A stretch of 52,242 nucleotides of DNA from CAYZHV01 sp046541355. Its GTDB lineage: Bacteria > Spirochaetota > Spirochaetia > DSM-27196 > Alkalispirochaetaceae. Position 1 is the first letter of the stretch. Each line of letters opens with the position of its first letter. Positions 15,354 to 23,675 of the stretch are shown here, one piece after another. A model generated the notes under the pieces. The model saw only the letters and a program-made list of their open reading frames with translations, was not told the DNA's origin and did not search any database. Made by a program: the position numbers and the translations under genes. The stretch is taken from assembly GCA_046541355.1 (NCBI GenBank), contig JBKHDM010000008.1, positions 1-52,242 on the forward strand. Direction: 5' to 3'.

Positions 15354-17099
15354 GTGCTCAAGGAATACACGACGCTTTTGCCCTACATCAAACAGTACCG
15401 CTGGTCCTATCTGTTCGGCGTCCTCAGTCTCGTTGTCGCAAGCGGGGGGCAGCTTTTTATCCCCCGGTTTCTCGGCGAGGCGGTCGACATCATTGTTGAA
15501 GGCGCCTTTGAAACTCGTGAGATCGCCGAGCTCATGGGCACGATGCTCCTGGTGGCCGTCGCAATCGCCCTCGGTCGCCTCGGTTGGCGTTTTTTTATTC
15601 ATGGAGCCTCCCGCCGGATCGAAATGCACCTGCGGGATCGGCTCTTCTCCCATCTTCTGTCCCTCTCGCGGCGGTTCTACGATGAGGCTAAGACCGGGGA
15701 CCTGATGGCCCGGGCCACCAACGACATGAACGCGATCCGGATGGCCGCCGGTATGGCCCTCGTCGCCTTTATAGACGGCGTCTTTATGACCTTGGCAATC
15801 CTGGTAATCCTCTTTTCCCAGAACGCCCGACTGGCGGCCCTGGTCATTATCCCCCTGCCCCTGATTACCGTGGCGATGATCCTGGTCGGCTCCTACATTG
15901 GAAAGCTCTTCAAGCAGGTGCAGGAGGGATTCTCCGATCTCAGCGACCAGGCTCAGGAGACCCTCTCGGGGATCCGGGTGGTAAAGGCGTTCGTAAAGGA
16001 GGCGTACTTTCTCAATCGCTTCCAGGATGCGAACGAGACCTATAAGCAGCGTAACCTCCGACTTGTGCGGGTCTGGGGGCTCTTTTTTCCGGTAGTCTCC
16101 TTTCTGTCGGGCATAACGATGCTCCTCCTGCTGCTGTTCGGCGGTCAGGAGGTTATCCTCGGCAATCTCAGCCACGGAGCGTTCGTCGCGACCCTGAGCT
16201 ATCTCGAGATGCTGATCTGGCCGATGCTCGGAGCAGGGTTCGTCGTCAATATGCTGCAGCGCGGCGGCGCTTCTCTGTCGAGGATAAACGCAATCCTCTC
16301 GGAGGACCCGGAAATAGTCTCGCCCCCGAACCCGTTGCACCATGTTCCGACCGGGGAGATCGAGGTCAGAAATCTGAGCTTTAACTATCCCGGCTCCTCC
16401 TTTCCCTCCCTTCATGAGGTGAGCTTCTCGGTGAGGCGGGGTGAGACCTTCGGCATTCTCGGGCGGACCGGCTCGGGCAAGTCGACCCTCCTGAGCCTCC
16501 TGCCCCGACTCCTCGACCCGCCCCCGGATACGGTCCTCCTCGATGGACGGGACATCCGGGAGTACGAGCTCGAAAGCCTGCGCAGCGCCTTCGGCATCGT
16601 GCCGCAGTCGACCTTTCTCTTTTCCGCGACGATCTCGGAGAACATCTCCTTTGCCCTGTCGGACCAGGACGAGAGGATGATAGAAGAGGTGGGAGATATA
16701 TCGATGATAGCGAGGGATGTCGCGGAGTTCCCCGGGGGCTGGGATACCACCGTCGGGGAGCGGGGCCTCACCCTGTCGGGAGGCCAGAAGCAACGGGTCG
16801 CTATAGCCCGGGCCCTTGCAAAGGAGCCGGAGATCCTTATCTTCGACGACGCGCTGTCGGCGGTGGACACGGAGACCGAGGAGAAGATCCTCTCAAAGCT
16901 TCTCGACTACCGCCGGGGCCGCACCAATCTGATCGTCTCCCACCGCGTCTCCACCCTGCAGCACACCGACCGGATTCTTGTCCTCGACGGCGGCCGGGCT
17001 GTACAACTCGGTACCCACGAGGAACTCCTGGCCCAGGAGGGGCTGTACCGCGACATCTACCACCTGCAGCAGCTCGAACATGAGAAGGAGCACCGATGA
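15354..17099 (+). CDS. ABC exporter half-transporter, degenerate Walker B subunit
   Basis: 581-residue type IV ABC exporter subunit: six transmembrane helices in residues 1-320, then a nucleotide-binding domain. Walker A is GRTGSGKST, the Q-loop IVPQSTF, the signature a canonical LSGGQKQR, Walker B LIFDDALSAVD and the H-loop LIVSHR. The catalytic Glu after Walker B is Asp (FDDA instead of DEA), the hallmark of the non-hydrolysing site in heterodimeric exporters such as TM287/288 and LmrCD. GTG start 3 nt after plsC. Its stop overlaps the next gene by 4 nt (ATGA), so it almost certainly pairs with that gene product. Substrate unknown; the plsC link hints at a lipid, by inference. Confidence 0.93.
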   Translation: MLKEYTTLLPYIKQYRWSYLFGVLSLVVASGGQLFIPRFLGEAVDIIVEGAFETREIAELMGTMLLVAVAIALGRLGWRFFIHGASRRIEMHLRDRLFSHLLSLSRRFYDEAKTGDLMARATNDMNAIRMAAGMALVAFIDGVFMTLAILVILFSQNARLAALVIIPLPLITVAMILVGSYIGKLFKQVQEGFSDLSDQAQETLSGIRVVKAFVKEAYFLNRFQDANETYKQRNLRLVRVWGLFFPVVSFLSGITMLLLLLFGGQEVILGNLSHGAFVATLSYLEMLIWPMLGAGFVVNMLQRGGASLSRINAILSEDPEIVSPPNPLHHVPTGEIEVRNLSFNYPGSSFPSLHEVSFSVRRGETFGILGRTGSGKSTLLSLLPRLLDPPPDTVLLDGRDIREYELESLRSAFGIVPQSTFLFSATISENISFALSDQDERMIEEVGDISMIARDVAEFPGGWDTTVGERGLTLSGGQKQRVAIARALAKEPEILIFDDALSAVDTETEEKILSKLLDYRRGRTNLIVSHRVSTLQHTDRILVLDGGRAVQLGTHEELLAQEGLYRDIYHLQQLEHEKEHR

Positions 17100-19174
17100 G
17101 TTCTTCTGAAGCGGTAATAACCGAGGTCAATCCGAGGGTCGTCCGGCGCCTTCTTACCTACCTGAGGCCCTTCAAGGTCGCAACGGCGACGGCCGTCATC
17201 GGTCTGCTGTTTGCCACCGTGGGGGAAATGCTCATCCCGGTGGTCGTCCAGCGCAGCGTCGATAACTATCTCCTCCAGCGATACGTCCGGGTAGAACAGG
17301 AGGCGGCCTCCCGGATACCCGGTGTTGACGACGCGGGGGAGAGCGTTGCTATCGGCTCCTCCCGATACATACCGGACCAACTACTCGACCTGCTGACGGA
17401 GGAGGAGAAGGCGCGCCTCGACGATGAGGGGCTCCTCGACACGACCCGCTACTACGTCGCGCCGATTACCGATTCCAACCGACAGCTTGTCGAGGAGCGG
17501 GAGGATCTGTTCAGATCGAGCGAGAGCTGGACGGCCGTGCCGGAGGAGGAGCTCTCCCGCCTCTCACAGGAGGAGATCACCGCCCTCAGGGAGACCGATT
17601 TCGCCGGGGTTCGCCGAATGACGCTCTATTTCTTTCTCGTACTCCTCGGGATTCTGCTTTTTACCTTCTTCCAGGTCTATCTGATGGCCCACACCGGCCA
17701 GGGGGTCATGAAAAACCTCCGCCTCGAGTTGTTCGACCACAACATGAGGCAGTCCCTGAACTTTCTCGGCACAAGGCCGGTGGGAAAGCTCGTCAGCAGG
17801 ATCACAAACGATGTGGAGACGATAAACGAGCTGTTTACCTCGGTCCTGCCGAACCTGCTGCGGGACCTCTCGATGATGGTTGCTGTGGTGGTTACGATGT
17901 TCGCCCTCAACAGCCGCCTCGCCGCCATCACCCTCGCCACCCTGCCCCCGGTGTTCATCCTCACCGAGCTCTTTCGTCGCCTCGCCCGGGAGGCGTTTCG
18001 CAGTGTCCGACGCCGGGTCTCCAGGATGAACGGATTTCTCTCGGAGTACATCTCCGGAATGTCGGTGGTGCAGACCTTTGTACAGGAGGTGCCGACAAAG
18101 GAACTGTTTGAGGAGCACAACACGAACCTGACCAAGGCGCACCTCCGGGAGATGTACGTCTTTGCGGTGTTTCGCCCGATCATAGACCTCCTCTCCTCCA
18201 TCTCCATCGCCGTGGTCGTCTACTTCGGTGCGCGGCTGTTCTCCCTGGAGGTGGTCTCCCTGGGAGTGCTCATCGCGTTTATCAATCTCGTTCGCCGCTT
18301 CTACCAGCCGGTCATGCAGATCTCCGAGCAGTTCACCATTCTTCAGAGCGCCATGGCCGGGGCGGAGCGGGTCTTTGAGCTCCTCGATACCCGGGAGCGG
18401 ATCGACGACAGCGGCAGCCGCGGCCTGCCGGAACCTCTGGAGGGACGGATCCGATTCGAGAAGGTCCAGTTCAGCTACAAGCCCGGGGAGCCGGTGATTC
18501 GGGAGCTATCCTTCAGCGTTGAGCCCGGGGAGACCGTCGCCCTCGTCGGCTACACCGGTGCAGGCAAGACAACCATCGCGAACCTGCTCACCAGACTCTG
18601 GGATATCCAGGGGGGAACCATCACGATCGATGGTGTGGATGTGCGGGAGTTCAGGCTGCCGGAGCTCCGGCGGGCGGTGCAACCGATTCAGCAGGATGTG
18701 CAGCTCTTTCGGGCGACGATCAGGGAGAACATAACCCTCGGTCTCGATATCCCGGATGAGGAGGTGGAAGCGGCTTGTCGCGCCGTTCAGGCGTGGGAGT
18801 TCATCGATCGCCTGCCCCGGGGCCTGGACACCGACCTTCAGGAGGGGGCGGCGAATCTCTCTGTCGGGCAGCGGCAGCTGCTCGCCTTTGCCCGGGTCAT
18901 CGCCCATGACCCGCGTATACTGATCCTCGACGAGGCGACATCCAGCGTCGACACCGAGACGGAACAGAAGATCCAGGCCGCTCTCGAGCGGATCACCGAG
19001 GGGAGAACCTCCCTGGTCATCGCCCACCGGCTTTCAACGATACGGAGAGCCGACCGAATCCTGGTGCTCTCCCACGGCGAACTCGTGGAGGCAGGCCCCC
19101 ATCAGAAGCTCCTCGACCAGGACGGGGTGTACGCTACGCTCTATCGGCTCCAGTATCAGAATCAGCCTGTCTGA
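17096..19174 (+). CDS. ABC exporter half-transporter, catalytic partner with large TM1-TM2 insertion
   Basis: 692 residues, about 110 longer than its partner. The extra length is a hydrophilic stretch (about residues 62-170) between the first and second transmembrane helices, so it probably forms an extracytoplasmic domain. The nucleotide-binding domain has Walker A GYTGAGKTT, Walker B LILDEATSSVD with the catalytic Glu, and H-loop VIAHR, but its signature is LSVGQ rather than LSGGQ. In the predicted heterodimer that altered signature faces the partner's degenerate Walker B, so both changes fall in one composite ATP site. The 3' end overlaps the convergent ricT gene by 41 nt. Confidence 0.93.
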   Translation: MSSSEAVITEVNPRVVRRLLTYLRPFKVATATAVIGLLFATVGEMLIPVVVQRSVDNYLLQRYVRVEQEAASRIPGVDDAGESVAIGSSRYIPDQLLDLLTEEEKARLDDEGLLDTTRYYVAPITDSNRQLVEEREDLFRSSESWTAVPEEELSRLSQEEITALRETDFAGVRRMTLYFFLVLLGILLFTFFQVYLMAHTGQGVMKNLRLELFDHNMRQSLNFLGTRPVGKLVSRITNDVETINELFTSVLPNLLRDLSMMVAVVVTMFALNSRLAAITLATLPPVFILTELFRRLAREAFRSVRRRVSRMNGFLSEYISGMSVVQTFVQEVPTKELFEEHNTNLTKAHLREMYVFAVFRPIIDLLSSISIAVVVYFGARLFSLEVVSLGVLIAFINLVRRFYQPVMQISEQFTILQSAMAGAERVFELLDTRERIDDSGSRGLPEPLEGRIRFEKVQFSYKPGEPVIRELSFSVEPGETVALVGYTGAGKTTIANLLTRLWDIQGGTITIDGVDVREFRLPELRRAVQPIQQDVQLFRATIRENITLGLDIPDEEVEAACRAVQAWEFIDRLPRGLDTDLQEGAANLSVGQRQLLAFARVIAHDPRILILDEATSSVDTETEQKIQAALERITEGRTSLVIAHRLSTIRRADRILVLSHGELVEAGPHQKLLDQDGVYATLYRLQYQNQPV

Positions 19175-20009
19175 GAACCTCCCAGCTCCCATCTCGCCTG
19201 GTGACCTGGTCCAAGGGAACCGTGACGTAGCCGCCCTCCTCGCCTGTGAGGTAGACCTTCCGGCTCAGATAGTTAACGTCCACAACCTTGCAGCTGCTGC
19301 CGTCGCAGCGCATCGTGCAGCCCACCGTCGGATGCTGCCGCCGGGCGTCCTCATAGAAGCGGTACTCGTAGGCGAGACAACAGAGAAGCCGCCCGCAGGG
19401 TCCTGAGATCTTCATGCTGTTGAGGGAGAGGTTCTGGGACTTCGCCATTTTGATCGAAACCGGCTCGAGACGATCGCTTACGGCGTTACAGCAGAGCGAT
19501 CGGCCGCAGACGCCCATACCTCCGCTCATTCGCGCCTCTTCTCTCACACCGATCTGCCTGAGCTCGATCCGGGTCCGGAAGTGTGAAACCAGATCCTTTA
19601 CAAGGGCACGAAAATCAACCCGGTTCTCGGCGGTAAAGAAAAACAGGAGCTTCAATCCGTCGTAGAGGAAGTGAGCCCGTACCAGCTGCATCCGCAGCCC
19701 GTGGTAGACCACCCGGTCCCGGCAGATATCCATTGCGCGGTTCGCCTCCCTGCGAAACGCCTCCCGGCGCCCCAGGTCGCGCTCCACGGCGGGGCGCAGG
19801 ATCCGGCGCTTTTCCTCCCATCCACCCGCGTTACCGGCGGAAACCGGCCCGAGAACCCGGCAGATATCGTCGCCGTAGCGAGTCTCGGCGATCACATAGG
19901 TTCCGATCAGATCATCAGTGGGCGCAAGCTCATCCTCGCCTCGTATCACGCAGAGCTCGGTTTCCCGGATCTCGTCATTTCTTACCAGTACTAATCGCTC
20001 GCCGTCCAT
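19134..20009 (-). CDS. ricT: PSP1 domain protein RicT (YaaT)
   Basis: Cytoplasmic protein of about 291 residues. In Bacillus subtilis RicT joins RicA and RicF in an iron-sulphur complex that steers RNase Y and affects competence, biofilm and sporulation. The signature is visible: MGVCGRSLCC, then EPVSIKMAKSQNLSLN, then KISGPCGRLLCCLAYE, with the Cys residues kept. An in-frame TTG at 20027 would add six residues but overlaps the upstream stop; the ATG at 20009 is preferred. It follows a YaaR-like gene by 14 nt, a neighbourhood also seen in Firmicutes (yaaR-holB-yaaT). No holB is here. RNase Y itself is encoded at 48066-49595. Confidence 0.9.
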   Translation of the reverse strand: MDGERLVLVRNDEIRETELCVIRGEDELAPTDDLIGTYVIAETRYGDDICRVLGPVSAGNAGGWEEKRRILRPAVERDLGRREAFRREANRAMDICRDRVVYHGLRMQLVRAHFLYDGLKLLFFFTAENRVDFRALVKDLVSHFRTRIELRQIGVREEARMSGGMGVCGRSLCCNAVSDRLEPVSIKMAKSQNLSLNSMKISGPCGRLLCCLAYEYRFYEDARRQHPTVGCTMRCDGSSCKVVDVNYLSRKVYLTGEEGGYVTVPLDQVTRRDGSWEVLRQADSDTGADRA

Positions 20010-20023
20010 AGTTATCCCTACCC

Positions 20024-20509
20024 TCAATGCATCAAATCCACCAGCATCCCGTGGATCTCCTCCAGTCGTGCAAGTATATCGAGCTGCTTTCCCTGGGTTT
20101 GGAGGATACCTGCCACAAGGCGCTCTACCCTCTGATCAACCTGTTTTACAAGTGTAAACCGTTTTCGCTTGAGAATGTTGCCCCCGGATTGGTGTTCTTC
20201 CACGTCGAACGCACCAGGCACCATGCCCTGCATGAACCGGCGAATTAGGTCGCGGTACGCCCGGGCGAGCTGCGGGGTCGGCTCCTCGAGGAGTCGCTCC
20301 CCGGCCTGATGTATCTCGTCGAGAAGAAGGTGGGCTTCCTCGAGGGAGACCGCCCCTTCCACCGAGGTCCCCTCACCCGGGGTGCGGCTCTCTTCGGAGG
20401 TTACAATAGAAAGAAAGGAGCGTTTCGGCGCTTTGCCTTCGGAGAGCCGCCGCTTCTCCCTGGCGCGATCACGACGAGTAAAAAAACCGTCAGGCTCGAT
20501 CCGATCCAC
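20024..20509 (-). CDS. YaaR-like (DUF327) protein
   Basis: Function unknown. About 161 residues. The C-terminal 110 residues match the YaaR pattern: LLDEIHQAGERLLEEPTPQL, YRDLIRRFMQGMV, then KRKRFTLVKQVDQRVERLVA and a final LDILARLEEIHGMLVDL. The first 50 residues are basic and disordered. The frame is open to a GTG at 20548, but the GTG at 20509 is chosen because AAGGAG lies 7 bases upstream; it overlaps the bactofilin 3' end by 20 nt. Its position directly before ricT supports the assignment, because yaaR and yaaT are near neighbours in Firmicutes. Confidence 0.78.
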   Translation of the reverse strand: MDRIEPDGFFTRRDRAREKRRLSEGKAPKRSFLSIVTSEESRTPGEGTSVEGAVSLEEAHLLLDEIHQAGERLLEEPTPQLARAYRDLIRRFMQGMVPGAFDVEEHQSGGNILKRKRFTLVKQVDQRVERLVAGILQTQGKQLDILARLEEIHGMLVDLMH

Positions 20510-20948
20510 GGAGAGCTCCTTCCCGGGCTCGTCTGCTCCAGGGCGCACGGCGAGCCCTGCCAGGCTCTTCCTGTCGCGCCGGTGAGCTCGGCTTCGCCTC
20601 CCTCTTCTGGGGGCCTGATATCATCAGTCCCGCGTCGATGAGGACACCGTCCTCGGCTATCAGACGGGCAGCGTATATGTTGCCGATGATGATCGCGCTC
20701 TCTAAAGCGATCACCTTGTCCGAGGCGTAGACATTCCCCCGGACAACTCCGCCGATCACAACCGTGTGGGCGTCGATGGAGCAATCAGCTCTGCCGCCCC
20801 GCCCGATTATTACCTTGCCCCCGGTCTTGATCGAGCCGGAAAAGTCCCCGTCGATCCGCAGAAGTCCCGAAAGCTCGAGATGCCCCCGAAAGTGCGTGCC
20901 ATGTCCCACGATCGAGTTAACGAGGGCATCATCGAAGGGCTGACTCAT
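20490..20948 (-). CDS. Bactofilin (copy 2)
   Basis: 152-residue bactofilin with the beta-helix core (LELSGLLRIDGDFSGSI, KVIIGRGGRADCSIDAHTVVIGGVVRGNVYA, AIIIGNIYAARLIAEDGVLIDAG) and a basic, Pro/Arg-rich disordered tail of about 40 residues. Its ATG shares a base with the stop of the M23 peptidase gene (TAATG). Bactofilin genes next to M23 peptidases are a recurrent pair in which the filament positions the wall enzyme and sets cell shape or helicity; that role here is inference. Confidence 0.93.
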   Translation of the reverse strand: MSQPFDDALVNSIVGHGTHFRGHLELSGLLRIDGDFSGSIKTGGKVIIGRGGRADCSIDAHTVVIGGVVRGNVYASDKVIALESAIIIGNIYAARLIAEDGVLIDAGLMISGPQKREAKPSSPARQEEPGRARRAPWSRRAREGALRGSDRA

Positions 20949-21970
20949 TACTCTAAGGGCCTGTTACCCGACCAGCGCTGCCAGTCGTTGGAAATCTTCA
21001 GGAAGGCCGCAGGATCTACGACGTCCGTACCGAGCCATATCTGAAAGTCGAGGTGCGGCCCGGTGGAGATACCGGTATTGCCGAGGGTCCCGATAACCTG
21101 CCCCTGAACCACGTCGTCTCCCTCGGAAACACTGATGCTCTGCAGGTGGGAGTAGCGGGTACGAAAGCCGTACTTGTGGCGCAGCCAGACGTACATACCG
21201 TAGCCCGGGTCAAACCCGAGCTCCACGACCTTGCCGTTGCCGCTCGACACCACCGGCACACCGACCGAATCGGCGATGTCAAAACCCTTGTGCAGATACC
21301 ACTGGGAGGTGACAGGGTGAATATTGGGACCAAACTCCATGGTAACCCGTCCCCGGCCGGCCACCAGGGGCCAGTAATTGGGAATGTCCGCGAGGAGGTC
21401 CTGCTGGGAGTGGATAACCTCCCGGATACTCTCGAGGGGTTCCACCGAGGCTCGCAGATTGGCCGCTATCGACCGCAGCTGCTGCAACTCTCTCAGCTCA
21501 TCCCGCTCAACCGAACGGATATCGAGGAAGGAGGCGAGATCACCGGCGGAGGCGAGCTCCTGTTCCCCCTCCTCCAGAGAGCCGATGTCGAGCTCTTCGA
21601 GCGTCTGAGCCAGACTCAGATCGAAGGTCTCCGCGACCTTCACCACCTCCGCGAGCTCATCGAGGACCGATTCGAGACTCGCCTCGCTCTGCTCAAGACG
21701 CTCACTCTTTTCGGTGATCATCCGGGCGCTGCCGGTGTACATCGTTGAGAAGTAGAAAAACCCCCCGGCGACGGCGACAACGATCACCCCCACAAAGAGA
21801 ATGGTCACCATGTTTATGTGGAAGTTTATGACTTTCCGCTCGGAATGAGGTATGAGCATAACCGTGAAACGCATGCGTCCCACGTCGGTAAGGCGAGAAA
21901 AAAAACGTCGAAAGGAGGTAAGCCCCCTATTTCGAGTCTGTCGAGAACGAGAACGCTCCGGGCGCGGCAA
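20948..21970 (-). CDS. M23 family (LytM-like) membrane-anchored peptidase
   Basis: 340 residues: a basic cytoplasmic N-terminus (1-52), one transmembrane helix (about 54-75), a periplasmic coiled coil (about 85-190) and an M23 domain (about 215-320). Zinc ligands His227 and Asp231 lie in HKGFD, and His275 in YSHL. The last motif, HxH in active enzymes, reads His306-Leu-Asp308 (GPHLDFQ), so one zinc ligand is changed. It may be weakly active or an activator. The start is a TTG with an excellent GGAGG five bases upstream. It leads the operon M23, bactofilin, yaaR-like, ricT, behind a good promoter. Confidence 0.9.
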   Translation of the reverse strand: MPRPERSRSRQTRNRGLTSFRRFFSRLTDVGRMRFTVMLIPHSERKVINFHINMVTILFVGVIVVAVAGGFFYFSTMYTGSARMITEKSERLEQSEASLESVLDELAEVVKVAETFDLSLAQTLEELDIGSLEEGEQELASAGDLASFLDIRSVERDELRELQQLRSIAANLRASVEPLESIREVIHSQQDLLADIPNYWPLVAGRGRVTMEFGPNIHPVTSQWYLHKGFDIADSVGVPVVSSGNGKVVELGFDPGYGMYVWLRHKYGFRTRYSHLQSISVSEGDDVVQGQVIGTLGNTGISTGPHLDFQIWLGTDVVDPAAFLKISNDWQRWSGNRPLE

Positions 21971-22003
21971 TTAATCCTCCCAGGATAAAACTATGCGCTC
22001 CAA

Positions 22004-22033
22004 ACAATAGCACGCGGCGATACTGCGTGTCAA
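22004..22033 (-). promoter_or_regulatory. Promoter of the M23-bactofilin-yaaR-ricT operon
   Basis: Minus strand: perfect TTGACA (22028-22033), 18-bp spacer, TATTGT (22004-22009, 4 of 6). The TTG start of the peptidase is about 30 nt downstream, with a strong ribosome-binding site between. Confidence 0.65.
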
Positions 22034-22065
22034 ATGCATCAACTATTTCTGCTTCTTGCTGATCC

Positions 22066-22094
22066 TTGACTACCGCCGGACGGGTTGCTATGCT
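22066..22094 (+). promoter_or_regulatory. tatD promoter
   Basis: Plus strand: TTGACT (22066-22071), 17-bp spacer, TATGCT (22089-22094, 4 of 6). The tatD ATG is about 69 nt downstream. The divergent promoter pair explains most of the 192-bp gap; a 64-codon minus-strand frame there is not family-like. Confidence 0.55.
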
Positions 22095-22162
22095 TGCCTG
22101 CAGACCGGAGAGCCCAATCACCAGGGTGCCTCCTGTACTTTAATACTAATATCGGTACGGTC

Positions 22163-22942
22163 ATGAAGTTATTTGATACTCACGCCCACATCGGGCTCAT
22201 AGATGAAGACCCGATAGAGCAGCTTATTGTTGTGCAGGAAGCGCGACAGGCCCAGGTTCAAGGGATCCTGAGCATTTGCAACAACGTTCGCGACTTCTTC
22301 GAACTCTACACCAATCTCAAGACGGCCAACAACGTCTACTTCGCCATTGGTGTTTCACCGAGCGAGGTAACCAACCCCGGCTCCGACTGGGAGGGGGATA
22401 TTGAAAAAGGTCTTTCCATGGACCGGGTTGTCGCCATCGGCGAGACCGGCCTCGATTACTACCGGAAGTTCGGTAATCGGGACGCTCAGATCGAGCTCTT
22501 TATCCGGCAGCTTGAGCTGGCGAATCAGTTCGACAAGCCCGTTGTAATCCACAACCGGGAGGCGGGCCGGGATGTCCTCGACATTCTCAAGGATAAAATT
22601 CCTCCCCGGGGCGCGGTTCTCCACTGCTACTCGGAGAACTGGCAGTACGCCGAGGAGGCGCTGGAGCTGCCGATCTACATCTCCTTTGCGGGAAACGTAA
22701 CCTACCGGAACGCCCGGAACCTCCACGAGACGGCAAAGAGCATGCCCCTGGAGCGGATGCTCGTGGAGTCGGAGAGCCCCTTTATGGTACCCTCCGCCTA
22801 CCGGGGCAAACGTAATCGCCCCTCCTACCTCGGAGAGACAGTCAAGTTCCTTGCTGCCCTCAGGGAGATGGAGGAGGAGGAGCTCGCGGCGGCTCTCTAC
22901 GATAACGCCTGCGCCTTTTTCAGTATTGACTCCGGCAAATAG
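22163..22942 (+). CDS. TatD family metal-dependent hydrolase
   Basis: Predicted TIM-barrel deoxyribonuclease or hydrolase, 259 residues, cytoplasmic. Family motifs: HAH near the N-terminus (His7, His9), Glu in GETGLDYY, His in VIHNREAG and His in LHCYSEN. The last metal-site motif, normally ETDxPY, reads ESESPF, with Glu204 where Asp is expected. The ATG at 22163 is chosen because the barrel's first strand starts there (KLFDTHAH), although no clear Shine-Dalgarno precedes it. It is alone on this strand and converges on the RlmB-like gene with a 28-bp gap. Confidence 0.88.
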   Translation: MKLFDTHAHIGLIDEDPIEQLIVVQEARQAQVQGILSICNNVRDFFELYTNLKTANNVYFAIGVSPSEVTNPGSDWEGDIEKGLSMDRVVAIGETGLDYYRKFGNRDAQIELFIRQLELANQFDKPVVIHNREAGRDVLDILKDKIPPRGAVLHCYSENWQYAEEALELPIYISFAGNVTYRNARNLHETAKSMPLERMLVESESPFMVPSAYRGKRNRPSYLGETVKFLAALREMEEEELAAALYDNACAFFSIDSGK

Positions 22943-22970
22943 ATAGACCGGGTCCGGGGGCCGGCGGGAG

Positions 22971-23675
22971 CTAGGGATGCTGCCGTCGGTACTCGTAGAG
23001 AACGATGCCCGCGGCGACGGAGACGTTGAGGGAGTCGATCCGACCGTACCGAGGAATCGCTACCAGCTCGTCGCTGCGTTTTTGCAGAAGCTCGCTCAGC
23101 CCCTTTCCTTCGCTTCCCAACAGAAAGACGGCGCGCTCGGAAAAATCGACGTCCCAGAGCCGGTTGCCGGACATCTGCGCCCCGTACACCCAGAAACCGG
23201 CGTCTTTAAGTTTAGCCACACTGTTGGCGAGATTTGCTACTGAAGTCACCGGAACATGCTTGACCGCACCGGCGCTGGTGTCGGCAACCACCCCGCCAAG
23301 TCCTGCCGCCCGCCGCTGGGGAAGCACCACGAGGTCGACACCGAGCTGCTCCGCCGAGCGAAGGGTCGCTCCGAGGTTGTGGGGGTCGGTCACGTGATCG
23401 AGCAGAAGCACAAGCGCCCGGCCCTCCTGATGCTCCTTGAGCCAGCTGTCGAAATCCGGCGTTCTGCCCTCCTGCGAGGACTCCTCGAAACAGACCGATC
23501 CGCCCTTCGGGTTCAGCCGCTTCATTCGCTGAGGCGAGACCGTGCGAACCTCGATTCCGTGAACTCGGGCAAGGGAGGCGAGAGGGTCGGCGCTCCTCGC
23601 CTGGCGGGAGACATAGAGGACGCCGCCACCCCCGGATCTGATGTGCTCCTCGATCGCGTGTTTCTGGGTGATCAT
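22971..23675 (-). CDS. rlmB: 23S rRNA (guanosine-2'-O-)-methyltransferase RlmB-like (SpoU family)
   Basis: SAM-dependent 2'-O-methyltransferase of the SPOUT (trefoil-knot) class. The 234-residue length and layout fit RlmB/TrmH: a small L30e-like N-terminal RNA-binding part (residues 5-80), then motif 1 LLLDHVTDPHNLGATLRSAE, motif 2 LGSEGKGLS and motif 3 RIDSLNVSVAAGI. The ATG at 23675 overlaps the upstream EF-hand-like gene stop by 4 nt (ATGA). The exact rRNA target (Gm2251 of 23S in E. coli RlmB) is not certain from sequence; a tRNA target is possible but less likely with this N-terminal domain. Confidence 0.88.
   Translation of the reverse strand: MITQKHAIEEHIRSGGGGVLYVSRQARSADPLASLARVHGIEVRTVSPQRMKRLNPKGGSVCFEESSQEGRTPDFDSWLKEHQEGRALVLLLDHVTDPHNLGATLRSAEQLGVDLVVLPQRRAAGLGGVVADTSAGAVKHVPVTSVANLANSVAKLKDAGFWVYGAQMSGNRLWDVDFSERAVFLLGSEGKGLSELLQKRSDELVAIPRYGRIDSLNVSVAAGIVLYEYRRQHP

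Noticed and set aside
15198..16793. 531-codon minus-strand frame opposite the first ABC gene
   Set aside because: The plus strand carries all ABC exporter motifs; the antisense frame has no start context or domain.
21927..22121. 64-codon minus-strand frame between the M23 and tatD genes
   Set aside because: Lies over the divergent promoters and runs into the M23 coding sequence in another frame; no family match.
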